Source of the DNA: Zychaea mexicana
Lineage: Eukaryota; Mucoromycota; Mucoromycetes; Mucorales; Lichtheimiaceae
Direction: 5' to 3'
DNA length: 64,000 bases
Assembly: GCF_025766255.1 (NCBI RefSeq)
Contig: NW_026516830.1
Span: forward strand, 17,911-81,910
How positions within the stretch are numbered: position 1 is the first letter of the stretch; each line of letters starts with the position of its first letter. Both the position numbers and the translations under genes were made by a program. Shown here one piece after another: positions 19,570-32,439 of this stretch. The notes beneath the pieces were generated by a model, which was not told where the DNA came from, did no database searches, and was given only the letters and a program-made list of their open reading frames with translations.

Positions 19570-21470
19570 TCTTATACACTTAAATGAAAATTAGATGTAT
19601 TGGAGATGAGATGAACATGCTGTTGCTATTGGATTCATTACTCCATTTTTTATAACAATTGGCATCATGCCAATACGTTGAAGAGTATTACATTGATTCG
19701 ACATTGAAAACCAATCGTGCAGGCTGCGAGTTGTTTGGCATCGTAGCAATGACCGATGGTATTGGATACTCCATCGGATATCTAGTCTATACTTCGTTCG
19801 AAGGAGCACCAGAACTCACAAGAACCAATATGCTGGCAGCATTCTTACGAAGACTAAAAGATTTCAGATGAAACCCGGGTTTTGTGTTTTCCGAAAAAGA
19901 TAGATCTTAGATCAATGCCGTTCAGCAAGTCTTTGGCGAGAGTTATTTACGACTCTGCATCTGGCATATTGCCAAGAGCATAAGCCAAAAATTAGGCGAG
20001 AATAAATCTGCCAGTATTCTGGCATGCGATGTCCCTGTAGCAAGAACCGAGTTTAGTTTCATTGGTGACGATTTGACTCCATCAATTAGTGGTTGTAGAG
20101 GTGTCATATGCAGAAAAGAAGATCGAGATGCTATCATCGATCTCATAAGAAAGCACTACAACAGACACCTATTGATACCTAATAGTAGTATCCAACACTT
20201 ATATATTTTTAAGTGGATTATAGCTGTCGATGCTTAAATTCATGCTCTTACTTAAATGTTATATCGCTCTATATTTATTGTAGGTAATCGATACGAAACT
20301 GCCAATGAAATCCACCAGAGTGCTGCCAGAGAAGCTTACAAATACTGCCACGCCAGGCTATTAATTGACGCCTGGATTTATATGTACAAGCATTGGTATA
20401 CATACAATCAATGGCGTTTGTGGGCATGTAGCGTCGTTCCAAATCAGATTCCGTATGGCAGAGCCAACAACTTCATCGAAGTGCACTGAAAGGTTCCTAA
20501 ATGTAACTACCTTTACAGACATCCTCGTGCCCGCTTAGATATGCTTGTATATGCTTGTATACGTTATTTGCGACAAGTACTTTCCAAAAGTAAAAGACAA
20601 ATTCAACAGCTTGACGGTTGCTGGTAACGAGCCCACCAAATAGGCGTACAATTTTGTTAAATAGTGGAATAAGGCGTATCGCACACCACATAACATATAG
20701 GCAGATCGACTGTACCTACCTTCCATCGAAAATTGGACCTTTGGCTGTCTGGCTTATTTACAAAACCAGTATTTAATCTGCAAGCATCTAGTCCAACGTT
20801 CTAACCACTGACGACTTGCAGCTAGAACATATTTCATCTTGCGACAAAGCAGTGCTCCGTTCATTTCGTTTAGACCAGTATATATATGAAGAAAACATAG
20901 TGTGCTGTAACTTTTTATGTATATAGACGGATAAATAACTCTTGTTTACTGCTTTTAGTACATCGACAACGTTTTTAGGAACTTGGGATTCGCTAAAGAC
21001 AACGACAACAGCGATACCAGAAATACCAGCATCATTCGCACCATAGCTCCTACCGCTGCTAATACCACTACTATCGCCATGACCTCGACCCGCCCATCTG
21101 CTACTGCTACTCGCAATATTGCTCCTATTACCCTCCTTCTTCCCGACCAAGCATCATTATTATCAGTGATGATGAATCAACAACAGAAAATGACCTCCTT
21201 CCTATTCAAACTGCAGTTCTTCCAGACAGGGAGCGAGAATCGTGCAATTTTGAATCAGAGATGCATTGGAGCTGGGAGCATCGACGATGACTGGTGTTAC
21301 AGCTAGAAGAAGAAGACAGGCAGTTTGATGAAGTTGCTGAAACATACAGAGCTAGCATAAACGAACAGCAACGCAACCGGTTCAATCAACAACTTTGAGG
21401 TGGTCACATCGACAAATACCTCAGTGATGTAGCTCGTTTACGCTGCAGACGCACCTTGCCCACTACTTAC
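19570..21470 (+). pseudogene. MULE transposase copy A, heavily decayed
   Basis: The catalytic segment EEYYIDSTLKTNRAGCELFG matches the minus-strand MULE at 30 kb. It is followed by a C-x-W-H segment (RLCIWHIAKSI) and EDRDAIIDLIRKHYNRH. A probable intron ends at ATTTATTGTAG (about 20283), then comes DAWIYMYKHWYTYNQWRLWA and a degraded tail with an acidic, Gln-rich end (to about 21470). Stops and shifts are frequent (for example TGA at 19869 and TGA in the tail). The SWIM zinc finger of the relative is not clear here. MULE transposases move DNA by cut-and-paste. Confidence 0.75.
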
Positions 21471-21795
21471 AGTGAAACAACTGCTAACACAAGACATGCA
21501 TAACTATTTTCCATTTTTTTTTCCGTATATAATTCCACTTTCCATGATCTCTTTCTTAAACCTTTTATTATAGAATATCCTGCCTACTTCAATTTCTGGT
21601 CATACTTTTATTATCTCTTATCCATCTCTTTTCCACGTATAAAATAACTGTTTTATAAAGAAAAGAAAACATGAAAAAAATTGGTGCATAGTGGTATAGG
21701 TATTCCCGGGTAAATAGTTTTCCTGAAGGATGCCAAGAAATTTGCTCCGGAACTATATTTACCTGAGGCTGCTGCCAGAGAAATTTCAGCAGACC
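21471..21795. other. no gene seen
   Basis: AT-rich sequence between MULE copy A and the left end of MULE copy B. Short ORFs here have no support. Confidence 0.5.
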
Positions 21796-21805
21796 CTATG
21801 GCACC
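21796..21805. other. left target duplication of MULE copy B (10 bp; right copy 32312-32321)
   Basis: CTATGGCACC occurs at 21796-21805 and again at 32312-32321, just outside inverted repeats. Ten bases is within the 9-11 base range usual for Mutator-like elements. Confidence 0.75.
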
Positions 21806-21909
21806 GCCTACCTAGCCGTTTCAAAAAAATCACGGAAACGGATTTCGGAAATTACTTTCTCCGAACGGTTAATCATATAACGGAACCAAAATCCGTTTTT
21901 CAGAATATA
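21806..21909 (+). repeat. left terminal inverted repeat of MULE copy B
   Basis: It runs from GCCTACCTAGCCGTTTC through AACGGTTAATCATATAACGG to CCGTTTTTCAG, and is the inverse of 32210-32311 with a few substitutions and one short indel near the outer end. Confidence 0.8.
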
Positions 21910-24070
21910 ATGTTAATCAAGCTCTGATTGATAAATAACCATGAAATTACTACTAATATGTCTGCACGCACACTATATGAATAGCACGCTATGTACTGTA
22001 GCCTTTTCTGTTATATTATCTCAACTTCTCTATCTGCATTATGTATAAAATGGTTTTTTTCATGGAGCCTTCCATCCCTGGATGGTTAGCATCAATCTCT
22101 TGCAGTGTCCATGCTGATATCTTCTCTGTATCTGTCTAATTTCGTAACATGACATGTGCAACTACTGATATAAGCACTCATTTTTAAATACTTACTTATG
22201 ATCTTGTGGTTAAGGTAGAGAAGTTTAATAAGATATATAAATATGCTAAGATAGATGGATAAATAATAAAAGAAAAATCTAAGGTCGAGATAAATGGAAA
22301 CTATAATGGAATTTAGAGATAGCGAGTGAATGGGTGGTCGTCACGCCATGTTCTTTGGCTTGTTCGTCTAGCTCGATACCGACCGACTACTGTCAAATAT
22401 TCGTCGACTCTATCGGTACAAGTGCGATTGCGGTCAACTACCTCGCGCTGTCGTTTTCCAAGGATTGTACGATAATTATTGATTCTTGCATTTACCTCAT
22501 GAAGAGTATCGACAATCCCTTGCTCCGCATCGCGCTGCCTCGCCCAATTATCGTCGTCTTCCTCAGGCAGGGATGGTCGTAACTGTGGTCGTGGTCGTGG
22601 TTGCGATTGCTGTTGTTGTTGCGGTTGGCACGTCGACGTGGATTCAACAAAGGTTCATCTTCTGAGTCAGAAGAACTGATTACATTAGACGAGGTAGGAC
22701 AAGGAGTTGCCAAGCGTGTGTTGTGCTCTGTATTTCCATATCTAACTAGCGACCACGTACAAGAGGAGACGGTAAAGCAGTTGATTGCATAGATGGCATA
22801 GAAGACGTAGTTGTAGTAGTAGGTGCTGGAAGGATGGCGTCAGGGATTTCCATTGAACCATAAGGATAAAAACGAGGCTACAAATAGCCAAATAAGATAT
22901 TTGTCTCTTATTTAGTGGCAGATTAAAAAAGTAAACTTACTTCTTCTATTTGTACAAAAGGCAGTAAAGAGCTACGATGAATGTAATACTCGTGTGCTGC
23001 AAACGGGCTTGAGAGAAGGGGATTGGCGTGGTGATAAGGACTGATTAAATGTTTGCAAAGCATATATCGACTAGCAGCAAAGGACGGACAACCACAAGTC
23101 CAACGGTCCAGCGATACATGGTAATGTGCGTCCGCATTTTGCCATTGTTGCCTACTACAATCTTTAAGCTTGCGCCATTCACGTGCGAATGCAGCTTCCC
23201 AATTCAATGTCTCTCGACGATTGACAATTTTCAAACAAAAATTGTTGTGTACGATGGGTGCCTGTCTCTCAAGGATAATCCACACAAGCATATCCAATCG
23301 CGGTCTGGGCGTATTGATAAGGAATTCTCTCTTAAGAACCCTCCATTGAGCTTCGATCATCATCGTGGTTTTCGCCAACGGGATAGCTTCAGGAATGCTA
23401 CTTCGTGCCCATCTAACCCACCATTCAGGAGCATACCATGTCCTATAAAGATACACCCAAGCATCAGGCAGGGCGAGATCCACGCATAAGTCGTACATTT
23501 CTTCAACAGCGCGAAAATACAACTGCTGCTCGTTTTGGGTACCAACTACATATTTTTTTAATAATCACTAGCGGTCCTTCCTCGCTTCGCTCGGATGAAT
23601 GACCCCCTCCGCTTCGCTCCGTGTCATTCAACGGAAACGCGTCGCAAGGGGGTTCCCCCCTTGACCCCCAGATTGGGGGGCAAGCCCCCCAAGCACCCCT
23701 GTGGAGCGAGGTTAGATCAATGTCTTGGTCTTAGATGCTTATTGTCTGTTTTCAAAAACAAAAGCAAGATCATTGTGCAGTGAGAAGTAGTCTATCATAG
23801 GAAATCGTCAAAGTTGGATACTTAACTATCGCCAATTTAAAACCCTAAACAGCTTCGCTTCACGGATTACTGAATGCTAAGCCCTGACCACCCGAACCGC
23901 TATACTATTATCTAATCTATCAAAGAGGACGTCTATATTTGAGAGTATGTTGATGTTGTGCAGTAAAAGATAATGATAAGGTGAAGAAGAACAGCAAATA
24001 AAAGGGGAATTATAGGTGAATTGACGAAATGTGCAAAGGCCGAAGCGTAAAAGCTATCTATAGTTAATTA

Positions 24071-27000
24071 TTAAAGTACCTCAGTGTATACAACATTTCT
24101 GGTGTACATGCCTTCTTGACCATCAACCTTTGAATCGTCACGGTCCAAGGTGATCAGTACAGAGCGTGGCGTTCTGACCCGCGACAATGCTACATATAGT
24201 AGACCATGAGTAAAAACAGGTTTCGGTAGATAAAGGCCAATTGTGTCAAATGTTTGTCCTTGAGCCTTGTTGATCGTCATCGAAAATGCAAGCCGTATAG
24301 GGAACTGTGTCCTTTGGAATTCGATGGGACCTTCGCTCTTTTTGGAAGTAAGTGTGATGCAAGGCAATAGGACTGTTTCGCCAACATGTGTACCTGTGGC
24401 GATTTCAGCTTCAATGACATTGCGGCGAAAAGACGTGATGATTAAACGTGTTCCGTTGCAAAGGCCTTGTGCGGTATTTAGGTTTCATAAGAGCATTACA
24501 GGACAACCTGGCTTGAGAGTGAGTCTGTGTGGTGGAAGGCCGGAAGGAGAAAGTGAGTTTAAAAGCTCCGTTGGATATGCCAAGGACTCTTCAGGATCGA
24601 CCATGCTGTCTGCACTGAGAAACTCCTCAGACGTTCCGGGGAATTGTGATTCCAATATTGTCTCGTTGATTGTTGCAACCTCGACATTTTTTATTGTCAG
24701 AATAGCTCGTGACATGAGGAACTCGCGGGAGGGAGAGGTTGTAAGCATATTGCCATATAGAGTGTCAATTAAAGTGAGTAGGTTGTATCCAGGCATTAGC
24801 ATAGAGTCACGGACTTTAACCCTATCTTCAGTAGCAGGAGCAATTGGCTCTCTGTTTTCACCTATTCGCAATAGATATTCAGCAAAGTCTCGTAATTGTT
24901 CAAAGTTGTGGGCGTCGGTGGCTTGCTGTACACGCATGTTTGTTTGAAGATGGAAGACTTGCGTGTGGCGCCATATATTGGATCGCTTTAAGCATTGTGC
25001 CACAATCTGTGCTCGAGAAGCTCTAGGAATGACTGGAAGAACCTGTACAACAATATACAATCAAAGTCAAGTTGTCAACCCCAATACCCTGCAGATTAAC
25101 AGAAATGTATGATTACCTGGCGAAAATCACCGCCAAAAACAACTAATTTTCCACCAAAAGGAACATGCTCTAATGGTGGGTCTTCTGATTTCATCAGATC
25201 TTGCAAGCTTCGATTGACGCATTCAATGAGATCTTTGCTGATCATTGATGCTTCGTCCCATATGATCAAAGTTGCAAGTCTTAGAAGTTGTGCTGTGGCA
25301 GATCGTGGTGTAAATGAGCAGTATGTAGTTTGATCAATCTCAAGCGGAATCTTAAATAATGAATGTGCTGTTCTACCGCCTTGCATGAGCAGTGCTACGG
25401 TGCCACTGGTAGCAACTAAAAGAGCAATATCACCACGACGCCTGACATGCTCAAGAAGAGCATTGAACACATATGTTTTGCCTATGCCACCAGGTCCATC
25501 GACAAAGTAGACCTTTGATTCGGTGCGTGGACGTTCCAAAGCTCTGCATACTCCATCAAATACTGCTTGCTGATGGTCATTGAATGCGAGTTCTGGGGCG
25601 GGCTGAGCTTGTAAGCTTGTAGCAATGTCTCGTTGTTGATGGATGATCAGTGGTTCCAGCGGTTGTTGGTTGTTTTCAGTTTCCTCAGGAAGAATAAAGC
25701 CATCGAATTCCGTAAGGGACCGTGATGCACTTGCCATGATGGATTCAATAGCAAGTAATCCTTGTCCGTAAATACGGTCGTCTGGTGGCAGAGATTGGTC
25801 ATTTGCTTCAACTCTTACAGCTTGCAAAAAGTCTTCACAAAGATGTGTGCGGTAAGCTATCCATAGAGCGTATGGATCTTCAGGCTGACAGTATGTTAGG
25901 AGAACAGAAAAAAGCTGTCGTAAAGCTCTGGGAAGTTGGTACGTGGATGCCTGCTCTAAGCAGTCCAGCCATTCTTGTTGCCCAGTTAGCAGACCGCGCC
26001 TCCTTGCAGCAGCTTGAAATGTCGGCAAGCGCTCGTTTTCAACGGTCTTGAGGCCATTAAAACTTGTTGCACCAGGAACATGGTACAACAATAATCTTAA
26101 ATGATACTTTTCGACTTGGCTTGGGGAGACAGTGTACATGCGTCCGATGGTGCTACCATGACCGCGTTCACGGATTTTCCAGCGACGTTCTGATTTGACA
26201 AAGACGTAATTCTCAGGAAAATCAGGGTATAGTACCGCTCGCCCATCCTCATTTTCAGCATTGTAGTTAAACCAAGCTGTCAATGTAGTTTCATGTGCAC
26301 GACCAACAACAGCTCCAGGATCATCATCCTCGTTGAAATGCACCAGTTGCTCATCTGGAAGGTGTACGGATAAACGCTGGTGACTTGGGAATTCCTTGTG
26401 TAAAGAGAATGAAAAGAGACGCCAGGAGCCTTCGCATGCAGACACGTATCGTATATCGAGATAGGTGTGAGTTTCGTTTATAGGTGGTTCACCATGTTGG
26501 TTGGTTTCGGTTTGCGCACGTTGTTGATGAGTTACAGCTACTGACGCACGGTCGTGACCTTTGTATACGTATTTGTAGACATATTTAATGGAAGCGATCG
26601 AGGTGCAGATTTCTACGTTGACATGTGCGTCGTACTTGGTGCATAGAAAGATGTTGTGAGGGACCACCCATTGATTATGCATACGAACACCATTTTTCTC
26701 AACAAAATCGGCATCATTACGGCGTCGTTTGTAAACAGGATATCCATTGTCACACATATTGGTCTCATCCGTAAACTGCTTTGGAAAGCGTTTTGAACAA
26801 GCACCGTCTTGCATGCATGGCGATCGAGGATGACGGTCACCACAGGGTCCATGCATCATGTGTCTTTCCACTGTTGCGCGTGCGGCTGGGTATTGCTCCG
26901 AGTTGGGAAGCTCGGCCGATACAATATCATCCACATCTTCAGGTGTCGTTGGTTTATTATCTCTGGCAAGGATCAAGAGGATATGAGCATGTGGTAGCCC

Positions 27001-28961
27001 GCGTTTTTGAAATTCGACAGTGTAGACATGTGCAATCACTGTGCCCAGAACCATGTTTTTGGTAAGATCATCCATCAACTGTTTCAGTTTCATTTTGAAT
27101 ACCCGAACACATATATCCGGTCTGTCGGGCGCTGTCTGTCCTGGAAGAAGAGAATCTTGTATCTCGTGCCATCGCGGGTTACACGTAAATGTAACGAAAA
27201 GATCAGGCTTTCCAAAGCGCCGCACGATACTCATGGCATCATGATAGAGCTGTTGCATATGCCGCGGGCCACCGGTGAAAGACGATGGTAAAATCACACG
27301 TCTACCGACGTTGGCCATATCATTGTCTCCCAGATTCATGGCATCTACAACACTATTGTACAAATCTGAACGTAGCTTGTCCTGGTTCTGCGTGATGTAG
27401 CCAAGGCGTCCGGATTCTATCTTGGCATACATGTCAGTAATAAACTGTTGAAACAGCTTACTGAAGCGATGCAGATCGTGTCCATTGTCGTCGTCACCGT
27501 TCTCGCGCACCATCAGACGATATTTATACCATTCCATCACTGTTATGTGAGCACCATTGTCATTGCACGCTTCGATGGTCCAACCCTCATCACCTGGAAT
27601 TGTGTAAGTTAGAATTACGCACTACAGCAGACGATTAGAGCTTAATATTACCTTGAGGAAATATCAATACATAATGCATGGCGTCATAGAAACGATGCTT
27701 CTCTGAGATACGCTGCAATTGATTTGACCAAGTTCGCACAACAATGTCGCGGTTCCCAACCTGGCCGTCATGCGTGTTATCCACAATCAGGATTCCAACT
27801 TCATCACCTGTTGGTCTATTATACCGCCTTTGATCCGGGGTACCCTCTGCGCGAATCACTAATGTAACGTTTTCGACATTGTCGTCACGATAGCCATCGG
27901 CCATGTTTTGGAAAGCTTAGGCAAAGGGGCAAACACGATGCATTAGCTCCTGCAAAGTGTGCAAAGTATCTGTGTTCACAGGGGCATTCGTGGCATTCTG
28001 ACGTATTTGCAATTCCATGGAAGGATCATAGACGTAGATTTGTGCAAAAGCTGGGGTATCCTCATCCGTATTAGGGAGCAAAGACCCAATCATATGGTGC
28101 ATGGTGCCATGGATCCAAAAGTTGTATGCACCACCTCGCAAGTTTGCTACAGTTTGATCAACGCTGGCACCAAGGGACGTAAAACTCAAAGCATTGTTGT
28201 ATGCACGAATGTTTTTACGGAAATCCTGCGAGGCACGGTCATCACCACATAATAGCTCTGCTATCTCTGGTGGAGTTTCACTCAGCGGAGGAAGAGTAAC
28301 GGACCCTTTGGCACAGCATAGCTGGAATTCAGGTGATGTCTCCGAAGATGCTGATACACGCTCTTGCACCCACATACGCGCGTGACAATACGAACACTCA
28401 CGATCCATTAATCCAAGTGAATGGCGATCAGGAATATGGTTTGCACGGATACGTCCGATGGCGGGATGAAACTGCAAAAGAAAAAGAAACGCGATATTAG
28501 AATTATAGACTGTATAGCCTATACAGGAGAGATTGTTAATTACTTGAGGCTCAGTTGAGATATCAGCTTGCAGATTCCTTGGATTAAGTGGGCAACTACA
28601 GAAACCTCTACGTGAATGTCCAAGTTGGCCACAGCTTGCGCACCGAGGAACCGTCTCTGACTGTTACAAACATGTGTTAATTTTTAGTCACATCATTGTC
28701 TATTCGAAAATTATCGCTTACAATCTCATCGCTCGGATTAACACTTTGATCTTGATTAATCTCGGAGACAGGATCTTCAACGCTCGGGCTGGCCATTTGA
28801 ATTTCTTCAACAATTGGATCAACTCTTTGATGGTGCTCAAAGATGAATTGAATTTCATTCTGCTCACGCGCAGCTAAGCGAGCCGGATTCAGTAAGCAAT
28901 CCCGGTGTGTTCTACTCGAGTGCCCAGACTAATGGCATGAAGCACAGATTCGAATGCTCAT
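24071..28961 (-). pseudogene. Helitron Rep/helicase gene of H3, five exons, three stops
   Basis: Exons by eye: 28961-28722, 28660-28544, 28471-27652, 27593-25117 and 25042-24071, with consensus GTAAGC/GTAATA/GTAATC donors and CAG acceptors. Exons 1-2 hold CxxC knuckles (SGHSSRTHRDC; CASCGQLGHSRRG). Exon 4 is fully open (about 825 codons), with the HUH motif GLPHAHILLIL, the paired-Tyr motif YVYKYVYKG, and Walker A/B helicase motifs GPGGIGKTY and IIWDEAS. The A motif reads GGIGKT rather than GGTGKT. Exon 5 has INKAQGQTFDTIG. Stops are TAG 28929, TAA 27917 and TGA 24485, each one C-to-T step from Gln or Arg codons. It is the best-preserved subfamily A copy. Confidence 0.92.
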
Positions 28962-29139
28962 TTAAAGTATATAAGCTGAAAACGAATGGTTGTAGGTAAA
29001 CAAAAAAAAAGTACAGGGACTACTCAAAAGCGCGTAAAGACAGATTCAGGACGCGTGAACAGCACGATGACAACTTCCTTTTTTGTGTGTTATAGGTGTT
29101 GCAAGTTTGTCAGCATCAACACCCTGAACCCAATCAGCC

Positions 29140-29163
29140 ACTACTACTACTACTACTACTACT
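29140..29163. repeat. (ACT)n microsatellite in H3
   Basis: About eight tandem ACT units between the small-gene relic and the Rep/helicase promoter region. Confidence 0.9.
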
Positions 29164-29207
29164 AATCCTTTATGGTATGACAGTGAAAGGTAGTAAAAAA
29201 ATATGAT

Positions 29208-29392
29208 CTACAGCAAAGATATAATTCGGTCATTGCTTCATCCATAAAATACATTGCCTCTCTTGGAGTATATACAGATATTTGATGCTTAATGAGGCTC
29301 TTTCTTATTTATCCCGGATGACCGTGTACTTGCTCAATTTTGCACAGATCTTTTCATCAGATGGGAGTGGAGTAAATGACATTGTGGATTTA
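29208..29392 (-). pseudogene. relic of the companion small gene in H3
   Basis: The ATG at 29392 starts MSFTPLPSDEKICAKLSKY, matching the PRPSDEEI region of the 4243 gene. A TAA follows after about 25 codons. In shifted phase KYLYI and MDEAMTELY correspond to YKYLYLYPR and MDEIDEAMAEFH. It sits between the H3 5' end and Rep/helicase. Coding is lost. Confidence 0.6.
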
Positions 29393-30744
29393 TAGAAACT
29401 AAAGCACCGCTGTAGAGCCACCTTCCTTTTTTGGATTTTTCAGCTAACTTTTAAAGATTTTAATAGTATAGATTATGATATGATTTATGGATCGACATAA
29501 TGTTCTACCTACCTCCTTCGAGTGCAATTAACGGGTGCGAATTATAATGCTTTCGCATCATATCTATAATGGCATTTCGATTTTCCAGGTCACTGCATAA
29601 ACTGCCAGTTCTATCTTCCCTAGGACGAAACATTGCACTTATAGAGGGAAATAAACCTCGAGCCTCGTCTGAAATATTTTGCGGTCTTGCTGTTTTGGGT
29701 TCTGCTAAGTGTTTCTTCACCTTTTCACCGAGCGAACAAGATGCCACAGACATAGTCTAAGCACTCTCCCATTTGTCCAGACTGCTTCTATAGCACAGAT
29801 CTGTCCCCAGTCCTTGTCCATAAATATGAACTTGGGTTGAAGACCAGCTTGCTTTAAGCATGCAAAAAATTCGGCAATAACACTAACATGAAATGTATCA
29901 TCCTCGCCATCGTTTACTAGCTGACTTTGTGGTGTAAGCTTCAGAAGCATGTATGCAATCGGAAACCCAGCACCGTTTACAGTTGCAACTATCCCAAATA
30001 GTTCGTATCCTGCTTGGTTTGTTTTGTATGTAGAATCGACGTGGTATTCCTCTGCTAGTTGCTGTGATCCACAAATTACATCAAATAATGGCATGGTAAA
30101 ACCAATAGCCAAGTAATTGCTTTGTGCTGAGGTGAAAATCTGTTTATTGGTTATTGAATTTTATTGATTCTATTATTAATGGTTCTTGTCTATTTATCAA
30201 CGTGTCGAAGTGATTGTATACACGATCCTCACATGTATTTAATATTAAGTAGTAGCTAATCAATTAGGACATTTGGGCATACCTTACGGACACCCTTGTC
30301 AGCGGCTCTGTCAACGAGTATCTCTGCTGATCTGAACTAGTTGTTATGCAGTGTATATTGGTCTTGGATCGACTGGCACGCCCAGTAATACACTTGCCCC
30401 TGCGTTATTCTTGTCGCTTCTTGTTGAAACTGACAGGTAATGTTGCGATGCAGCTATTATGCATCCAAGTCGATGGCATTTGCAGCAATGTATGCACGTA
30501 CATTTTGTGGGACGCCGTAATTTTCGACGGTAGGTGCAGCCCTATGCCTACAGGAGTATTCGATATTTAAGTGAAAGTAACCATTCACTCTATCGACCAT
30601 GCCACTGATGCGACCATTGCACAAGAAAGTTGCCATACGCCGATACAATCGTAAATGAATGGCAGCTTAACCCTGCACATCGAAATCTTACGAGGATTGA
30701 AAAAGAAAAGAATAGCCGAACTTTCTTCGTAGTTCTGTTCGGTA

Positions 30745-31787
30745 TATAGGTACTACATTACCTTGTTAGTTACAAAAACATAATTATTTTTATTAGAAAT
30801 AATTGTTTTTCAATGTCTAAATAAAATAATCATCATCTTTTTATCTCTCCGATATTAAATCTGCTAAAAGCAGATAATCTATCAAGATTTTCAATCTTGT
30901 ACATTGTTTGAAAAACCTTTAGGTTTTGAGTTTTATTTAGATGCGGATATAAATCCGCATTATTATATTATATTTAGACGTGGATAATAATCCGCATTAT
31001 TATTTTTATTTTATAATTTTCTCAGATGAGAAAATATTTAAAAATATATATTCAAGAAAAGAATAAAAACGATGTTTTTATCTTTTTCTAAATTTAATAA
31101 TTTAATTTTATTACGGATTACTATCCATGTTTAAAAATTAAAATTAAAATAATTATAATGATGCGGAATATATTCCGCAATATAAACTCAAAACCTAAAG
31201 GTTTTTCAAACAATATATAATCCGCTTATAGCGGATATATGTTAGAGGGATTGTGTGTGTTTATTATTTTAATTATCCCTTTTATTAAAGTATTTTTTAA
31301 TAATAATTTATTATAAAAGATATTAAAAACAAAGTAATTGATAATAATTGTTTCTAAATAAAAAATGTTAATAAATGGATTTTTTGAAAAGTAGACCCAA
31401 AATAAATATTTTTTATCAAATTGTTTATAAATAGGATTTTTAGGAAATTATTTGATTAATTACCAAGTTTACCAGATGATTCTCTAATAAATAGAATACA
31501 TGGTATTTAAATAATATGTTAAAAACATATTTAATATTTTCATAAACAAAATGACATATAATTGCATCAAGGGATGAAGAAAAGCTTTAATTCTTATTAT
31601 GACTTTATTATATTTTATTATAAATATCACATGATACCATATTAATCCTTTATTTAAAATATTATATTTAAATAAATTTATATATATAGAAAAATTAATT
31701 AGAAACCATTTTAAATTTTTGTTACTAACAAAAAATTTGTTACCAATAGTTTTTATATAAAAACAGTTGGTAATGCATATGCGTCTA
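30745..31787. mobile_element. AT-rich insert in MULE copy B with a hairpin cluster
   Basis: It separates the N-terminal from the middle coding part of the MULE. The left edge (GGTACTACATTACCTTGTTAG) resembles the sequence at about 18564, and the right edge contains GGTAATGCA, the inverse of that core. Bases 30859-31236 hold at least eight stem-loops inside a larger inverted repeat (30906-30935 with 31183-31211). Bases 31240-31787 are plain AT-rich DNA. No transposase ORF is evident, so it is probably a non-autonomous element of the AT-rich family. Confidence 0.5.
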
Positions 31788-32209
31788 TGCTTCGTAGTAA
31801 TAGTATCCGTCAACAGCCTCGATACGATTGCGGATGTTGATTACAAGTTGTGAATCTGACAACGCCAATATATCGTCGTCTAGTTGCACATACGTGTCGA
31901 GGCTGTAATCTTCAAGACTGTCAGCTACGTTCCTCAAACTTTGATGCAAAGGGATCATGTCGAGTACTTCATCCATTGTCAGGAGTAACTGCCCTGCGAT
32001 TGGTTTACCGACGTCACTTTGGTGTTCACGGCATTTTCTACACGTATTGTAATCTTGTCTATTGCCAACAAAAAATAGCAAAGGGCGATAAGATTTGCAA
32101 TTACTGCATCTTTTCAATTGAGGTTGCTCAGGTGTTTCTTGGGATTAGATTTGTTGCTGATTTTGCGGTTTCATTTTGAGGAAGAAGTTAAAAAACCCAA
32201 AACTACCCA

Positions 32210-32311
32210 AAACTGAAAAACGGATTTTGGTTCGGTTATATGATTAACCGTTCGGAGGAACTAATTTCCGAAATCCGTTTCCATGATTTTTTTGAAACGG
32301 CTAGGGCTAGT
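32210..32311 (-). repeat. right terminal inverted repeat of MULE copy B
   Basis: The inverse of 21806-21909, including CATGGAAACGGATTTCGG and CGAACGGTTAATCATATAAC. It lies about 95 bases upstream of the MULE N-terminal exon. Confidence 0.8.
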
Positions 32312-32439
32312 CTATGGCACCTATATATCACAGCGCTTTGTACAACCACAAGTGGTAAACCCCTTCTCTATCTTGTATATATACTAAGGTTCAGCAGAGA
32401 GCTTTACTTCTTTTGTAGCATTTGCAGCCATTTGTTAAA

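Larger units (their letters stand above)
23568..29472 (-). mobile_element. Helitron H3 (subfamily A), full length, inside MULE copy B
   Basis: On the minus strand it starts TCTATACTATTAAAATC at 29472 (after A) and ends CTAG at 23568 (before T). It is 5.9 kb long. It carries the relic of the small companion gene (29392-29208), an ACT microsatellite (29140-29163) and the five-exon Rep/helicase gene (28961-24071). Both ends lie in a MULE intron between donor 29512 and acceptor 23546. Removing the element would leave a short intron, which supports the chosen ends. Confidence 0.85.
22313..32117 (-). pseudogene. MULE transposase gene copy B, interrupted and with nonsense codons
   Basis: Parts in coding order: N-terminal zinc module 32117-31788 (CSNCKSYRPLLFF ... 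TCRKCR, ending at GYYYYEA); AT-rich insert; middle part about 30700-30283 (CNGRISGMVDRVNGYFHL, then QGQVYYWACQS); catalytic part 30126-29513 (EEYHVDSTYKTN, FMDKDWGQI, CLWHLVRSV, with a one-base shift near 29725); an intron now containing H3; 23545-22941 (PDAWVYLYRTWYAPEWWVRWA, SWIM finger WTCGCPSF...MLCKH); tail 22877-22313 (SSSDSEDEPLL, EEDDDNWARQRD, with a frame change). Splice sites are consensus (GTATGC, GTAGGT, GTAAGT). Stops near 30461 (TAA TAG), 30350 (TAG) and 22752 (TAG) are each explained by CAA/CAG changes. Confidence 0.75.
21806..32311 (-). mobile_element. MULE copy B with terminal inverted repeats, split by Helitron H3 and an AT-rich insert
   Basis: Inverted repeats of about 100 bases (21806-21909 and 32210-32311) with about 90% identity flank a minus-strand MULE transposase gene. 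A 10-bp direct repeat lies outside them. The 10.5-kb span includes Helitron H3 (5.9 kb, in an intron of the transposase) and an AT-rich segment of about 1 kb (30.75-31.79 kb) between the N-terminal and middle coding parts. The MULE itself would be about 3.6 kb. Confidence 0.75.
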
